Positions 18,884 to 28,719 of a stretch of 64,000 bases of DNA are shown here, piece after piece; position 1 is the first letter of the stretch, and each line of letters starts with the position of its first letter. Under the pieces are notes generated by a model. That model was not told the origin of the DNA. It did not search any database and worked only from the letters and a program-made list of their open reading frames with translations. The stretch is from Arenimonas fontis (lineage in GTDB: Bacteria; Pseudomonadota; Gammaproteobacteria; Xanthomonadales; Xanthomonadaceae), in assembly GCF_008386465.1 (NCBI RefSeq), contig NZ_VUOD01000002.1, forward strand, positions 1-64,000, written 5' to 3'. The position numbers and the translations under genes are program-made.

Positions 18884-20416
18884 ATGACCCACCCCGTCCT
18901 CACCGCGCTCGGCCTGGGCGCCCAGGAATCCGGCACCTACCTCGGCAATGGCGAGTGGTCCGGAACCACTGATGCCGGCGTGCTCGAGCCGGTCAACCCG
19001 GACAAGGGCGAGGTGCTGGGCAAGGTCTTCGCCGCTTCGAAGGCCGACTACGAGCTGATCGTCGAGCGTGCCCAGGCCGCCTTCCGCACCTGGCGCACCA
19101 CCCCGGCGCCACGCCGCGGCGAGGCCGTCCGCCTCTGCGCCGAGGCCCTGCGCAAGCACAAGGACGCGCTGGGGTCGCTGGTCGCCCTGGAGATGGGCAA
19201 GTCCAAGCCCGAGGGCGACGGCGAAGTGCAGGAGATGATCGACATCGGCGAGTTCGCCGTCGGCCTGTCGCGCCAGCTCTACGGCCTGACCATGCACTCC
19301 GAGCGTCCGGGCCACCGCATGTACGAGCAGTGGCACCCGCTGGGCCTGGTCGGCATCATCTCGGCCTTCAATTTTCCGGTCGCGGTCTGGTCCTGGAACG
19401 CCTTCATCGCCGCGGTTTGCGGCGACGTCTGCATCTGGAAGCCTTCCCCCAAGACCCCGCTGTCGGCGATCGCGGCGATGAAGATCTGCAACGAGGCGCT
19501 GCGCGCCGGCGGCTTCCCCGACATCTTCTACCTGTTCAACGACGCCGGCACCGGCCTGGCCGAGCGCTTCGTGGACGACAAGCGCATTGCGCTGATCAGC
19601 TTCACCGGCTCGACCCGGGTCGGCCGCATCGTCGGCGAGCGCGTTGCCCGGCGCATGGGCCGCTCGCTGCTGGAGCTGGGCGGCAACAACGCCGTCATCG
19701 TCGACCCCAGCGCCGATCTGAAGCTGGCCATCCCGGCCATCGTCTTCGGCGCGGTCGGCACCGCCGGCCAGCGCTGCACCACCACCCGCCGCCTGTTCGT
19801 GCACGAGTCCATCTACGACACCGTGCTGGAGAAGCTGGTCGCCGCCTACAAGCAGGTCGAGCAGAAGATCGGCGACCCGACCGACCCGAAGAACCTGATG
19901 GGCCCGCTCAACAGCCGCGAGGCCGTGCAGGCCTACCTGGCGGCGATCGAACAGGCCCGGGCCGCCGGCGGCAAGGTCGAGACCGGTGGCGCCGCCCTGG
20001 ACCGCCCGGGCTTCTACGTGCTGCCGACCATCGTCACCGGCCTGAACAACAGCGACCCGATAGTCCAGCACGAGACCTTCGCGCCGATCCTGTACGTGAT
20101 GAAGTACTCGAGCCTGGAGCAGGCCATCGAGATGCAGAACGACGTGCCGCAGGGGCTTAGCTCGGCCATCTTCACCCAGAACCTGAAGGCCGCCGAGGCC
20201 TTCCTGTCGGCTGCCGGCAGCGACTGCGGCATCGCCAACGTCAACATCGGCACCTCCGGCGCCGAGATCGGTGGCGCCTTCGGCGGCGAGAAGGAAACCG
20301 GCGGTGGCCGCGAATCGGGCTCGGATGCGTGGAAGGCCTACATGCGACGCCAGACCAACACCATCAACTACTCTGACGCGCTGCCGCTGGCCCAGGGCAT
20401 CAGGTTCGACCTCTGA
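18884..20416 (+). CDS. ALDH7-family aldehyde dehydrogenase (probable piperideine-6-carboxylate/alpha-aminoadipic semialdehyde dehydrogenase)
   Basis: The 510-residue enzyme has the ALDH core: [12 protein letters not shown] (active-site Asn), [10 protein letters not shown] (NAD-binding Lys), [16 protein letters not shown] (general base Glu) and the nucleophile Cys in GQRCTTTRR. Length and motifs match the ALDH7/antiquitin group, which oxidises the six-carbon semialdehyde of lysine breakdown. No other lysine-catabolism gene is nearby, so the substrate is inferred from family alone. A GCAAGGAGA ribosome site precedes the ATG. A small membrane protein follows 10 bases later. Confidence 0.9.
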   Translation: MTHPVLTALGLGAQESGTYLGNGEWSGTTDAGVLEPVNPDKGEVLGKVFAASKADYELIVERAQAAFRTWRTTPAPRRGEAVRLCAEALRKHKDALGSLVALEMGKSKPEGDGEVQEMIDIGEFAVGLSRQLYGLTMHSERPGHRMYEQWHPLGLVGIISAFNFPVAVWSWNAFIAAVCGDVCIWKPSPKTPLSAIAAMKICNEALRAGGFPDIFYLFNDAGTGLAERFVDDKRIALISFTGSTRVGRIVGERVARRMGRSLLELGGNNAVIVDPSADLKLAIPAIVFGAVGTAGQRCTTTRRLFVHESIYDTVLEKLVAAYKQVEQKIGDPTDPKNLMGPLNSREAVQAYLAAIEQARAAGGKVETGGAALDRPGFYVLPTIVTGLNNSDPIVQHETFAPILYVMKYSSLEQAIEMQNDVPQGLSSAIFTQNLKAAEAFLSAAGSDCGIANVNIGTSGAEIGGAFGGEKETGGGRESGSDAWKAYMRRQTNTINYSDALPLAQGIRFDL

Positions 20417-20426
20417 GGACATCGCC

Positions 20427-20726
20427 ATGAACATGCCCGTTCGCCCCACCAGCGGCCTGGCCGTCACCAGCCTGGTGGCGGGCATCCTGGGCTGGATCAT
20501 GCTGCCGGTGCTGGCCAGCCTGGTGGCCGTGGTCACCGGCCACATGGCCCGCAGCGAGATCCGCCGCGCCAACGGCGCGATCGAGGGCGACGGCATGGCC
20601 CTGGCCGGCCTGATCCTGGGCTGGATCAACCTGGGCCTGGTGGTCGCGGTGATCCTGTTCTTCGTGCTGTTCCTGGGCGGACTGGCGGCGCTGGCCGCCT
20701 TCCTCGGCGTGGCCGGTTCCGCCTGA
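20427..20726 (+). CDS. Small membrane protein, DUF4190-like
   Basis: The 99-residue protein is two long hydrophobic stretches (about 12-40 and 58-95) joined by a polar loop [13 protein letters not shown]. This pattern, including the GHxAxxxIRR segment and the second [13 protein letters not shown], is typical of DUF4190 proteins, whose role is unknown. It begins 10 bases after the aldehyde dehydrogenase and ends 13 bases before pyrD, so it may be co-transcribed with both. Confidence 0.8.
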   Translation: MNMPVRPTSGLAVTSLVAGILGWIMLPVLASLVAVVTGHMARSEIRRANGAIEGDGMALAGLILGWINLGLVVAVILFFVLFLGGLAALAAFLGVAGSA

Positions 20727-20739
20727 GGGCGACGCCCGC

Positions 20740-21777
20740 ATGTACGGACTGGCCCGTCCCTTCCTCTTCCACATGGATGCCGAGCGGGCCCACGACCTGG
20801 GCCTGAGGGGGCTGGAAACCGCCTGGCGGCTCGGTCTGAATCCGCTGCTGTCCGGCCGGCCCAAACCCCTGCCCACCCGGGTGCTGGGCCTGGAGTTCCC
20901 CAATCCGGTCGGTTGCGCCGCCGGCCTGGACAAGGACGGCGCCCACGTGGATGCCCTGCTGGGCCTGGGTTTCGGCTTCGTCGAGGTCGGCACCACCACG
21001 CCACGGCCACAGGCCGGCAATCCGCGGCCACGCATGTTCCGTTTGCCCGAGCACCAGGCGGTGATCAATCGCCTGGGCTTCAACAACCGGGGCGTGGACA
21101 CCCTGGTGCGCAACGTCGAACGGGCCCGGCGCCGGCACGGCCTGCTGGGTATCAACATCGGCAAGAACCGTGACACGCCCAACGAGCGTGCGCACGAGGA
21201 CTACCTGTTCTGTCTTGAGCGGGTCTATCCCCTGGCCGACTACGTTACGGTCAACATCAGCTCGCCCAACACCGCCGGCTTGCGCGAACTTCAGGAAGAG
21301 AACGCACTGCGCCGGCTGGTCGGCACCCTGCGCGAGGCGCAGGAGACCCTGGCCGGCAAACACGGCAAGCGGGTGCCGATGCTGGTGAAGATCGCCCCGG
21401 ACCTCAGCGACGAGGACGTGGACGCCTGTGGCCGGGTGCTCACGGACCTGCAGGTGGACGGGGTGATCGCCACCAACACCACCACCGACCGGTTGCCGGT
21501 GGAGGGCCACCCGCTGGCCGGCGAGGCCGGCGGCCTGTCCGGCGCGCCGCTGTACGGCAAGTCCACCGCCGTGCTGCGCCGGCTGCGCTCGCGTCTGGAT
21601 CCGGCCGTTCCGATGATCGGCGTCGGCGGCATCCTGCGCGGCGCCGACGCCGCCGGCAAGATCACCGCCGGCGCACGACTGGTGCAGTTCTACACCGGCC
21701 TGGTCTACCGCGGGCCGGACCTGATCGGCGAATGCGTGGACGCCATCCGCCGCCTGCGCGAGGGCGCGCCGGCATGA
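20740..21777 (+). CDS. pyrD: Dihydroorotate dehydrogenase (quinone), class 2
   Basis: The 345-residue flavoprotein has the class 2 features: an N-terminal membrane-associating helix ([17 protein letters not shown]), [28 protein letters not shown], the [11 protein letters not shown] segment and the GGI and [12 protein letters not shown] phosphate-binding region. It oxidises dihydroorotate and passes electrons to ubiquinone at the inner membrane. Its stop codon overlaps the murB start (ATGA), so the two are co-translated. It supplies the step after dihydroorotase (pyrC at 1.5 kb). Confidence 0.97.
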   Translation: MYGLARPFLFHMDAERAHDLGLRGLETAWRLGLNPLLSGRPKPLPTRVLGLEFPNPVGCAAGLDKDGAHVDALLGLGFGFVEVGTTTPRPQAGNPRPRMFRLPEHQAVINRLGFNNRGVDTLVRNVERARRRHGLLGINIGKNRDTPNERAHEDYLFCLERVYPLADYVTVNISSPNTAGLRELQEENALRRLVGTLREAQETLAGKHGKRVPMLVKIAPDLSDEDVDACGRVLTDLQVDGVIATNTTTDRLPVEGHPLAGEAGGLSGAPLYGKSTAVLRRLRSRLDPAVPMIGVGGILRGADAAGKITAGARLVQFYTGLVYRGPDLIGECVDAIRRLREGAPA

Positions 21778-22814
21778 GCGGCTACCAGCTGGCCGAGAAC
21801 GTCTCCCTGGCCGGCCGCAACACCTTCCGCGTCCCGGCCAGGACCGCGATGATGGCCGACGTGCAGCGCGCCGACGCGCTCGGCGAGCTGTTCGAGTTCG
21901 CCATGCTGCGCGAAGGGCCGGTAATGGTGCTTGGCGAAGGCAGCAACCTGCTGTTCGCCGACGACTACCCCGGCGTGGCGATTTGCCTGGCCATGGCCGG
22001 CAGCCGCATCGTCCGCGACGACGGCGACAGCGCCGTGGTCCGGGCCGAGGCCGGCATGAACTGGAACGACCTGGTGGCCTGGACGCTCGGTCGCGGCCTT
22101 TGCGGGCTGGAGAACCTGGCGCTGATTCCGGGCACGGTCGGTGCGGCGCCGATACAGAACATCGGCGCCTACGGTGTCGAGGTCGGCGAGTTCGTCGAGG
22201 CCGTCGAGGCCTTTTCGCGGGACACGGGCCAAGTCAAACGCATCGCCGCCGCCGACTGTGGCTTCGGCTATCGCGACAGCCTGTTCAAGCGCGAGGCCGA
22301 CCGCTGGGTGGTGACGGCGCTTGAGCTGCGTCTGCCGCGCCGGCGCGAACTGCGCCTGGACTACGCCGGCGTCAAGGAAGAGCTGGCAGCCATGGGCGTG
22401 ACGGAACCGCGGGCCGTGCACGTGGCCGAGGCGATCAGCCGCCTGCGCACCCGCAAGCTGCCCAACCCTGCCCTGCTCGGCAATGCCGGCAGCTTCTTCA
22501 AGAATCCGGTACTGCCGGACGCCGAGGCCGAAGCGCTGGCGGCCGAACATCCGGGTCTGCCGCATTTCCGCGGCGGCGACGGCCGGCGCAAGCTTTCCGC
22601 CGCCTGGATGATCGAGGCCTGCGGCTGGAAGGGCTACCGTGAGGGCGACGCCGGCGTGTCCGCCCAGCACGCCCTGGTGCTGGTCAATCACGGCAAGGCC
22701 ACAGGCCGGCAGCTGCTGGACCTGGCCAGGCGCATCGCCGACTCGGTGCGCGAACGCTTCGGCGTGCAACTGGAGCCGGAGCCGCGCATCGTCGGCGCGG
22801 ACTTCCGGCCTTGA
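21774..22814 (+). CDS. murB: UDP-N-acetylenolpyruvoylglucosamine reductase
   Basis: The 346-residue FAD enzyme matches the E. coli-type Mur[13 protein letters not shown] at the start, the FAD-binding [32 protein letters not shown] with the conserved Gly/Tyr, and [12 protein letters not shown] with the proton-donor Ser. It makes UDP-MurNAc for peptidoglycan. The ATG overlaps the pyrD stop by 4 bases; the stop overlaps a TTG start of the following transporter. Confidence 0.97.
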   Translation: MSGYQLAENVSLAGRNTFRVPARTAMMADVQRADALGELFEFAMLREGPVMVLGEGSNLLFADDYPGVAICLAMAGSRIVRDDGDSAVVRAEAGMNWNDLVAWTLGRGLCGLENLALIPGTVGAAPIQNIGAYGVEVGEFVEAVEAFSRDTGQVKRIAAADCGFGYRDSLFKREADRWVVTALELRLPRRRELRLDYAGVKEELAAMGVTEPRAVHVAEAISRLRTRKLPNPALLGNAGSFFKNPVLPDAEAEALAAEHPGLPHFRGGDGRRKLSAAWMIEACGWKGYREGDAGVSAQHALVLVNHGKATGRQLLDLARRIADSVRERFGVQLEPEPRIVGADFRP

Positions 22815-23722
22815 ACGCGGCAGGCCAGTTGCGCCGGGCCGTGCTGTTGATGGCGGCCAGCACGGTCGCCTTCGGCCTGATGGCGGTGTGCATACGCCTG
22901 GCCTCCTCGCAGCTGCACCCGTTCGAAATCGCCTTCTTCCGCAACTTCTTCGGCCTGGTGTTCGTGCTGCCGCTGCTATTCCGGCACGGACCGGGCATCC
23001 TGCGCACCAGCAAGCTGCCGCTGTACTTCATGCGCTGCCTGATCGGCATCGCCTCGATGCTGGCCGGCTTCTGGGCGATTGTGCACCTGCCGCTGGCGCA
23101 GGCAGTGGCGCTGTCCTATTCGACGCCGCTGTTCGTCACCATCGGCGCCGTGCTGGTGCTGGGCGAGGTGGTTCGTGCCCGGCGCTGGTCGGCGGTGGCC
23201 TTCGGCTTCCTGGGCATGCTGCTGATCGTGCGGCCCGGCACCGACGCCTTCACCGCCGCCAGCCTGGTGGCGGTGGGCGCGGCAGTGGCCAGTGCCAGCG
23301 TCGCGATCAGCATCAAGTTCCTCTCGCGCACCGAGCATCCGGACGCGATCGTGCTGTACACCACGTTGTTGTGGGTGCCGATGTCGCTGCTGCCCGCCCT
23401 GGCGGTCTGGGAAACGCCGGTCGGCATCACCTGGCTGTGGATTGCCCTGGCCGGAGCCCTGGGCAGTACCGGGCACATGTTCTGGACCCGCGCCCTGAAA
23501 CTGGGCGACGCCTCGCTGCTGACACCGATCAGTTTTCTCCAGATCGTGGTGGTGGCGCTGGCCGGCTGGGCCCTGTTCGGCGAGGTGCTGGACCGCTGGA
23601 CGCTGCTGGGCGCGGCGGTGATCTTCGGCTCCAACGTCTACATCGCCCGTCGCGAGGCCAAACTGGCCCGGCAGGCCGTCACCGATCCGGAGATCAATCC
23701 CGAGACACCGACGCCGCGTTGA
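22811..23722 (+). CDS. EamA/DMT-family transporter
   Basis: The 303-residue protein has ten predicted membrane helices as two five-helix EamA halves (about 10-150 and 160-290), with the family landmarks FEIAFFRN and LPLAQAVAL. Substrate cannot be told from sequence. The TTG start overlaps the murB stop (TTGA), so it is the last gene of pyrD-murB-eamA. Its 3' end overlaps the convergent kinase gene by 29 bases. Confidence 0.9.
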   Translation: MNAAGQLRRAVLLMAASTVAFGLMAVCIRLASSQLHPFEIAFFRNFFGLVFVLPLLFRHGPGILRTSKLPLYFMRCLIGIASMLAGFWAIVHLPLAQAVALSYSTPLFVTIGAVLVLGEVVRARRWSAVAFGFLGMLLIVRPGTDAFTAASLVAVGAAVASASVAISIKFLSRTEHPDAIVLYTTLLWVPMSLLPALAVWETPVGITWLWIALAGALGSTGHMFWTRALKLGDASLLTPISFLQIVVVALAGWALFGEVLDRWTLLGAAVIFGSNVYIARREAKLARQAVTDPEINPETPTPR

Positions 23723-26456
23723 GCAGGGCCTGTTCTTCGGCCAGCAGCTCGCGGGCGCCGCGCTGTTCGGGTCTCAATTCCGCATCCGGGATGTCGTACA
23801 GCCACTGGACGTCGGCGGCGTGAATCCGCCGCGCCTCTTCGCTCCGGCCCAACCTGCGCAGCGCTTCGGCATGCGCCCAGCCCAGCAGCACGTCCGGTTC
23901 GTCGCCCTCCTCCCGGCGTGCCGCCGCCTCGGCGCGCTGCGCCGCCAGCAGGCTTTCCGCCAGATCCGCACGTCCCGCGCGCAGGAAGGTGAGCGCCTGG
24001 ATGCGCTCGGCGGCGCCGGTCTGCGGGTGCCTGGCGCCCAGCACCTCGCGCGCCAGCGGCAGGGCCCGGTCCAACTGGGCCTGCACCTCGGCCGGCGGCC
24101 GGCCAGCCCGATGCAGGGTGGTGGCGTGGTTGACCTCGACGAATACCGTGTCGGGATGCCTGGGGCCGAGCAGGCGCCGGCGTGCCTCCAGCACCTGGAG
24201 CTCCAGCGGCAGGGCGTCGCCGGCACGACCGCGCCGGGCGATCAGGGCGGCCAGGTTGAGCTGGGCGCGAAGCGTGCCGGCGGCTTCAGGGCCATAGAGC
24301 CGGGCCCGCGCCTCCAGCACTGCCCGCATCAGCGCTTCCGCCTCGTCCATGGCGCGCATCTCCAACAACATGTTCGCCAGGTTGCCGCGCTCGGACAGTG
24401 TGGCCGGATGTTCGGCGCCCAGTTTGCGCAGGCTGATTTCCACCCGTTCGCGCTGCAGTGCCACTGCCGCCTCGGTATCGCCATCCAGGACCCGCATGAC
24501 CGCCAGCCGCCCCATGGCCATGAGCGTGTCGTCATGCTCGGGCCCAAGGGCGTCGCGCAGGCGCGGGTAGATGTCCTCGAAGGTGGCGCGCGCCTGGCCG
24601 ACGTCGCCCATGCGCCCCATGGCCAGGCCCAGGTCGGCTCGCAGGTTCAGCAGCAGCGGATCGTCTGGCGGACGCCGGCCGCTTTCCTCGGCAACCAGCG
24701 ATTCAAGCAGTTCGCGGGCTCGTGCCCGCTCGCCCAGGGCAAACAGCGCAAGGGCACGGGTGCGCTCCGCGTCCAGGCGCAACCCGTTCGCGTCCTGCCC
24801 GGACGGCGCGGCCGCCAGCAACTCGAGGTTGCGTTCGGCCATCGCCAGCGCCTCCTGGTTGCGGCCGGCCGCCACCAGCGCGTCCGCCCACAGCTTCCTG
24901 GCGCGCAGGGTCCTGATCGCTCCGGGCCCTTCACTGGATTCCCGCCAGGCGGCGACGCCAGCCAGCACGTCCACCGCCTTGTGCGGCAAGCCCAGAGCCA
25001 ACTGCACCTCGGCCACCGCCTGCCGCAGGTCGGCCGCCAGCGCCGGCTGGTCGGCGAAATCCCGCTCGATCGCCGCCAGGGCATTGGCCAGGATCTGCCG
25101 ATCTATCTGGTGCCGGGCCAGGTCGGCCGGACTGGCCGATGACAGTATCTGGTCGAGCAGGGGCAGCTTGTCCGGCGCAGTGTTACGGAGTTGCTCGCGC
25201 AAACCGACAGAGAGACCGGTGCCCATGGCCTCGATGTCCACGCCCTCGAGCATGGATTGCTGGAACGCGGCGACCTTTTCCAGCTCGGCGCTGCGCCGCT
25301 CGGCCAACTGCCGCTGCGCCGTGGCCTGGCGCAGGCCGTACAGGGACAGGGCCAGGCCGGCCAGTACCGCCAACGCGACTGCCGCCGCCGCCACGCCCAG
25401 CCTGTGCCGGGCCAGGTACTTGCTCCACACGTAACGGCGCGTCGGCGGCACCGCCGACAGCGGCCGGCCGTCCAGGAACCGGCGCAGTTCCTCGGCCAGG
25501 GCCGAGGCCGAGGGATAGCGCTCATTGCGGTCGCGCCGCATGGCCTTGAGTACCACCCAGTCCAGCTCGTTGCGCAGCAACCTGCGCAGCTGCCGGCGGC
25601 GCAGATGCAGTTGCCGGGCCCGGGCCTCGGCATTGCCCGGGGCCAGGGTATCTATCTGCTGCGAAGGCGGTGCCGGCGTGGTCGCCGCCGTACGCACGGC
25701 TTCGCCGGTGACGGCACCCGCCGACGGACGCCGGCCGGCGATCAGCTCGTACAGCAGCACGCCCAGGGAATAAACGTCGCTGCGGGTGTCTACTTCGACC
25801 CCGTCCTCCAGACCGGCCTGTTCGGGGCTCATGTAGTCCGGCGTGCCGGCACGCTCGAGCCGCGTGTCGCCGGCGGCGCCGCGGCCGGCGGCAGTGGCGA
25901 TGCCGAAATCGATGATTTTCGGCAAGGGCCGTCCGTCCACCTCGCCGACCAGGATGTTGCCTGGCTTCAGATCGCGGTGGACCACGCCTTTCTGGTGCGC
26001 GTGCTGCACGCCTTCGCAAACCCTGATGAACAGCTCCAGGCGCTGGCGAAGAGGCAGTTCCCGCTGCTCGCAGTAACTGGTCAGCGGGCTGCCCTCGATC
26101 AACTCCATCGCGAAATAGGGATGGCCTTCGGGCGTGGTGCCGGCGTCGTAGACCTGGGCAATGGCCGGATGGCGCATCTGCGCCAGCATCTGCCGCTCGA
26201 TTTCGAAGTGGGCCAGGTGCCGGGCGTCCAGCTGCTTCAGGTGCAGGCGCTTGAGCGCCACGGTGCGCCGCACCGGCTCCAGTTGCTCGGCCCGGTAGAC
26301 CTCGCCCATGCCGCCCCGGCCCAGCAGCGCCTCGATCCGGTAGCGGCCGATGCGGGTACCGGGCGGCAGCGTGCCCTCGGGCATTTCCGCGGACTGGCCG
26401 GCGCGGGTGCGCAGGCCCTCGGTCGGCGCCAGGTCGTCGGATTCGTGACCGCTCAT
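23694..26456 (-). CDS. Membrane Ser/Thr protein kinase with C-terminal TPR region
   Basis: The 920-residue protein has an N-terminal Hanks-type kinase domain (about 38-310): Gly loop LGRGGMGEVY, VALKRL, the catalytic HRDLKPGNI near residue 160 and DFG in IIDFGIA, followed by GTPDYMSPEQ. All key residues are intact. One membrane helix (about 345-370) follows, then some 500 residues of TPR-type repeats, which would lie in the periplasm. I chose the ATG at 26456, which follows a GGGAGGGGAGGGG ribosome site; the frame runs on through the opposite-strand gene. It is divergent from an FHA-GGDEF gene, a possible phospho-threonine reader. Confidence 0.92.
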   Translation of the reverse strand: MSGHESDDLAPTEGLRTRAGQSAEMPEGTLPPGTRIGRYRIEALLGRGGMGEVYRAEQLEPVRRTVALKRLHLKQLDARHLAHFEIERQMLAQMRHPAIAQVYDAGTTPEGHPYFAMELIEGSPLTSYCEQRELPLRQRLELFIRVCEGVQHAHQKGVVHRDLKPGNILVGEVDGRPLPKIIDFGIATAAGRGAAGDTRLERAGTPDYMSPEQAGLEDGVEVDTRSDVYSLGVLLYELIAGRRPSAGAVTGEAVRTAATTPAPPSQQIDTLAPGNAEARARQLHLRRRQLRRLLRNELDWVVLKAMRRDRNERYPSASALAEELRRFLDGRPLSAVPPTRRYVWSKYLARHRLGVAAAAVALAVLAGLALSLYGLRQATAQRQLAERRSAELEKVAAFQQSMLEGVDIEAMGTGLSVGLREQLRNTAPDKLPLLDQILSSASPADLARHQIDRQILANALAAIERDFADQPALAADLRQAVAEVQLALGLPHKAVDVLAGVAAWRESSEGPGAIRTLRARKLWADALVAAGRNQEALAMAERNLELLAAAPSGQDANGLRLDAERTRALALFALGERARARELLESLVAEESGRRPPDDPLLLNLRADLGLAMGRMGDVGQARATFEDIYPRLRDALGPEHDDTLMAMGRLAVMRVLDGDTEAAVALQRERVEISLRKLGAEHPATLSERGNLANMLLEMRAMDEAEALMRAVLEARARLYGPEAAGTLRAQLNLAALIARRGRAGDALPLELQVLEARRRLLGPRHPDTVFVEVNHATTLHRAGRPPAEVQAQLDRALPLAREVLGARHPQTGAAERIQALTFLRAGRADLAESLLAAQRAEAAARREEGDEPDVLLGWAHAEALRRLGRSEEARRIHAADVQWLYDIPDAELRPEQRGARELLAEEQALLNAASVSRD

Positions 26457-26543
26457 CCCCCTCCCCTCCCGTTGCCGATGGTACCCGAAGCTCCCGTCGC
26501 CGGCTTCGGCTACACTCGACCCGCGCCCACGGCCCCCGCCCGC

Positions 26544-27440
26544 ATGAGCAACCAGGACGCCGACCCCACCACCACTCAGCTGACCCTGCTCAGTTCCGGA
26601 CCCCGACGCGGGGCGCCACGCTCTGCCTGCGTGGTGGTCATCCATGGCGACGGCTTGGGCAAGCGCGCCGACATCCACGATCATCCGGTCGTGATCGGCC
26701 GCTCGCAGGAGGCCGACCTGCACATTCCCCACAAGTCGGTATCGCGTCGCCACTGCGAGATACGACGCGTGGGCGATGAGTACAGGCTGCGCGACCTGGG
26801 CGCCACCAATCCGACCCGGTTGAACGACCAGGTCGTGGTCGAGGCGGTACTGGGCGACGGCGACCACATCACGGTCGGCGAGACCATCCTCAAGTTCATC
26901 AGCCACTCCAGCGTGGAGGCGCTGTACCACGAAGAGGTCTACCAGCTGGCCACGCACGATCCGTTGACCGAGCTGTGCAACCGCCGTCACTTTGCCGAAC
27001 TGGCCGACAAGGAAATCGCCCGCGCCTTGCGCCACGGTCGGCCGCTGGTGCTGTGCATCGTGGACGTGGACCTGTTCAAGCCGGTAAACGACCGTTTCGG
27101 CCACATCGCTGGCGACGGCGTGCTGAGGCAGATCGCCGCGATCCTGCGCGGCCTGGTCCGCGGCGAGGACATCGCCGCCCGCATCGGTGGCGAGGAATTC
27201 GCCGTGCTGCTGCCGGAAACCGGCCTGGAGGCGGCCCGCCGCTTCGCCGAGCGGCTGCGCAAGGCCGTGGAGGCGGAAACCTTCCTGCTCGGCAACGAGC
27301 CGCACCGGCTCACCGTCAGCGTCGGCATCGCCCGGCTCTCGCCCGAGCGCGGCGATCGCAGCCGCCTGATGCAGGCAGCCGACGCCGCCCTGTACCGGGC
27401 CAAGGACGAAGGCCGCAACCGGGTCCGGGTCGAACCCTAG
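26544..27440 (+). CDS. FHA domain-containing diguanylate cyclase
   Basis: The 298-residue protein has an N-terminal FHA domain (about 45-125: VVIGRSQEADLHIPHKSVSRRHCEI, that is GRS, SRRH and a following N) and a C-terminal GGDEF domain (about 135-298). The active site reads GGEEF and the inhibitory RxxD site (RGED) lies five residues before it, so it should make c-di-GMP with product feedback. FHA domains bind phosphothreonine, which suggests control by the Ser/Thr kinase encoded 87 bases away on the other strand. No membrane segment is seen. Confidence 0.93.
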   Translation: MSNQDADPTTTQLTLLSSGPRRGAPRSACVVVIHGDGLGKRADIHDHPVVIGRSQEADLHIPHKSVSRRHCEIRRVGDEYRLRDLGATNPTRLNDQVVVEAVLGDGDHITVGETILKFISHSSVEALYHEEVYQLATHDPLTELCNRRHFAELADKEIARALRHGRPLVLCIVDVDLFKPVNDRFGHIAGDGVLRQIAAILRGLVRGEDIAARIGGEEFAVLLPETGLEAARRFAERLRKAVEAETFLLGNEPHRLTVSVGIARLSPERGDRSRLMQAADAALYRAKDEGRNRVRVEP

Positions 27441-27483
27441 CCGGCCGTTTTCCGGCAGCCAGGCAACCGCGCCCGGTCCCTGC

Positions 27484-28719
27484 TCAGGCCGCGCTCCTGC
27501 CCCAGCGCCTGGCCACGTAATCGTCTATCACCGCCATGAACTCCTCGGCGATGCCTTCACCGCGCAGGGTCATGGCTTTCTGTCCGTCGATGAACACCGG
27601 GGCCGCCGGCGCCTCGCCGGTGCCGGGCAGGGAGATGCCGATGTCGGCATGGCGCGATTCGCCCGGACCGTTCACCACGCAGCCCATGACCGCCAGCGAC
27701 AGGTTCTCGACGCCCGGGTACTTGAGCTTCCACACCGGCATCTGTGCCCGCACGTGTTCCTGCACCTTCTTGGCCAGGACCTGGAAGAACTCGCTGGTGG
27801 TGCGTCCGCACCCGGGACAGGCGGTGACCAGCGGCGTGAACGCGCGCAAGCCCATGGTCTGCAGCAGTTCCTGGGCGACGACGACCTCGAGCGTGCGCGG
27901 CGCGCCCGGCTCCGGCGTCAGCGAAATGCGGATGGTGTCGCCTATGCCCTCCTGCAGCAGCACCGCCAGCGCGGCGCTGGAGGCGACGATGCCCTTGCTG
28001 CCCATGCCGGCTTCGGTCAGGCCCAGGTGCAGGGGCCAGTCGCAACGCGCGGCCAGGTCGCGGTAGACGGCGATCAGCTCCTGCACGCCGCTGACCTTGG
28101 CCGACAGCACGATGCGGTCGCGGGGCAGGCCGATCTCCACGGCCCGCCCGGCCGATTCGATCGCCGAGACGACCAGGGCTTCGCGCAGCACCCGGGCGGC
28201 GTCCCAGGGTTCGGCGCGGGCGGCGTTCTCGTCCATCAGCCGGGCTGCCAGCGCCTGGTCCAGCGAACCCCAGTTCACGCCGATGCGCACCGGCTTGCCG
28301 TATTCGATGGCCTTTTCGACGATCGCAGCGAACTGGCTGTCCTTCTTCTTGCCGAAGCCGACATTGCCGGGGTTGATGCGGTACTTGGCCAGGGCTTCGG
28401 CGCAGGCCGGCTCGGCCGCCAGCAGGCGGTCGCCGTTGTAGTGGAAGTCGCCGACCAGCGGCACCGGCACGTTCATCATGTCCAGGCGCTCGCGGATGCG
28501 CGGCACGGCCGCCGCCGATTCAGGGTTGTTCACCGTGATCCGGACGATCTCCGAGCCGGCCCGCCACAGCTCGGCCACCTGGCGGCTCGTGGCCTCCACG
28601 TCGGCAGTGTCGGTATTGGTCATGGACTGCACGACGATCGGCGCGCCGCCGCCGACCTGGACCTTGCCCACCGCCACCGCCAGGCTTCGGCGGCGGGGCC
28701 TCGCACCGACATCGCTCAT
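27484..28719 (-). CDS. ispG: 4-hydroxy-3-methylbut-2-enyl-diphosphate synthase (flavodoxin)
   Basis: The 411-residue enzyme has GcpE/IspG features: [15 protein letters not shown] at the start, the iron-sulfur Cys residues in [14 protein letters not shown] and GCVVNGPGE, and [10 protein letters not shown]. It performs the penultimate step of the MEP isoprenoid pathway with a [4Fe-4S] cluster. Its ATG overlaps the stop of the upstream 555-residue gene by 4 bases, so the two are co-translated. Confidence 0.97.
   Translation of the reverse strand: MSDVGARPRRRSLAVAVGKVQVGGGAPIVVQSMTNTDTADVEATSRQVAELWRAGSEIVRITVNNPESAAAVPRIRERLDMMNVPVPLVGDFHYNGDRLLAAEPACAEALAKYRINPGNVGFGKKKDSQFAAIVEKAIEYGKPVRIGVNWGSLDQALAARLMDENAARAEPWDAARVLREALVVSAIESAGRAVEIGLPRDRIVLSAKVSGVQELIAVYRDLAARCDWPLHLGLTEAGMGSKGIVASSAALAVLLQEGIGDTIRISLTPEPGAPRTLEVVVAQELLQTMGLRAFTPLVTACPGCGRTTSEFFQVLAKKVQEHVRAQMPVWKLKYPGVENLSLAVMGCVVNGPGESRHADIGISLPGTGEAPAAPVFIDGQKAMTLRGEGIAEEFMAVIDDYVARRWGRSAA

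Noticed and set aside
27441-27483. Terminator between FHA-GGDEF and ispG
   Set aside because: A 5-bp stem around a short loop is present but too weak to support a call.
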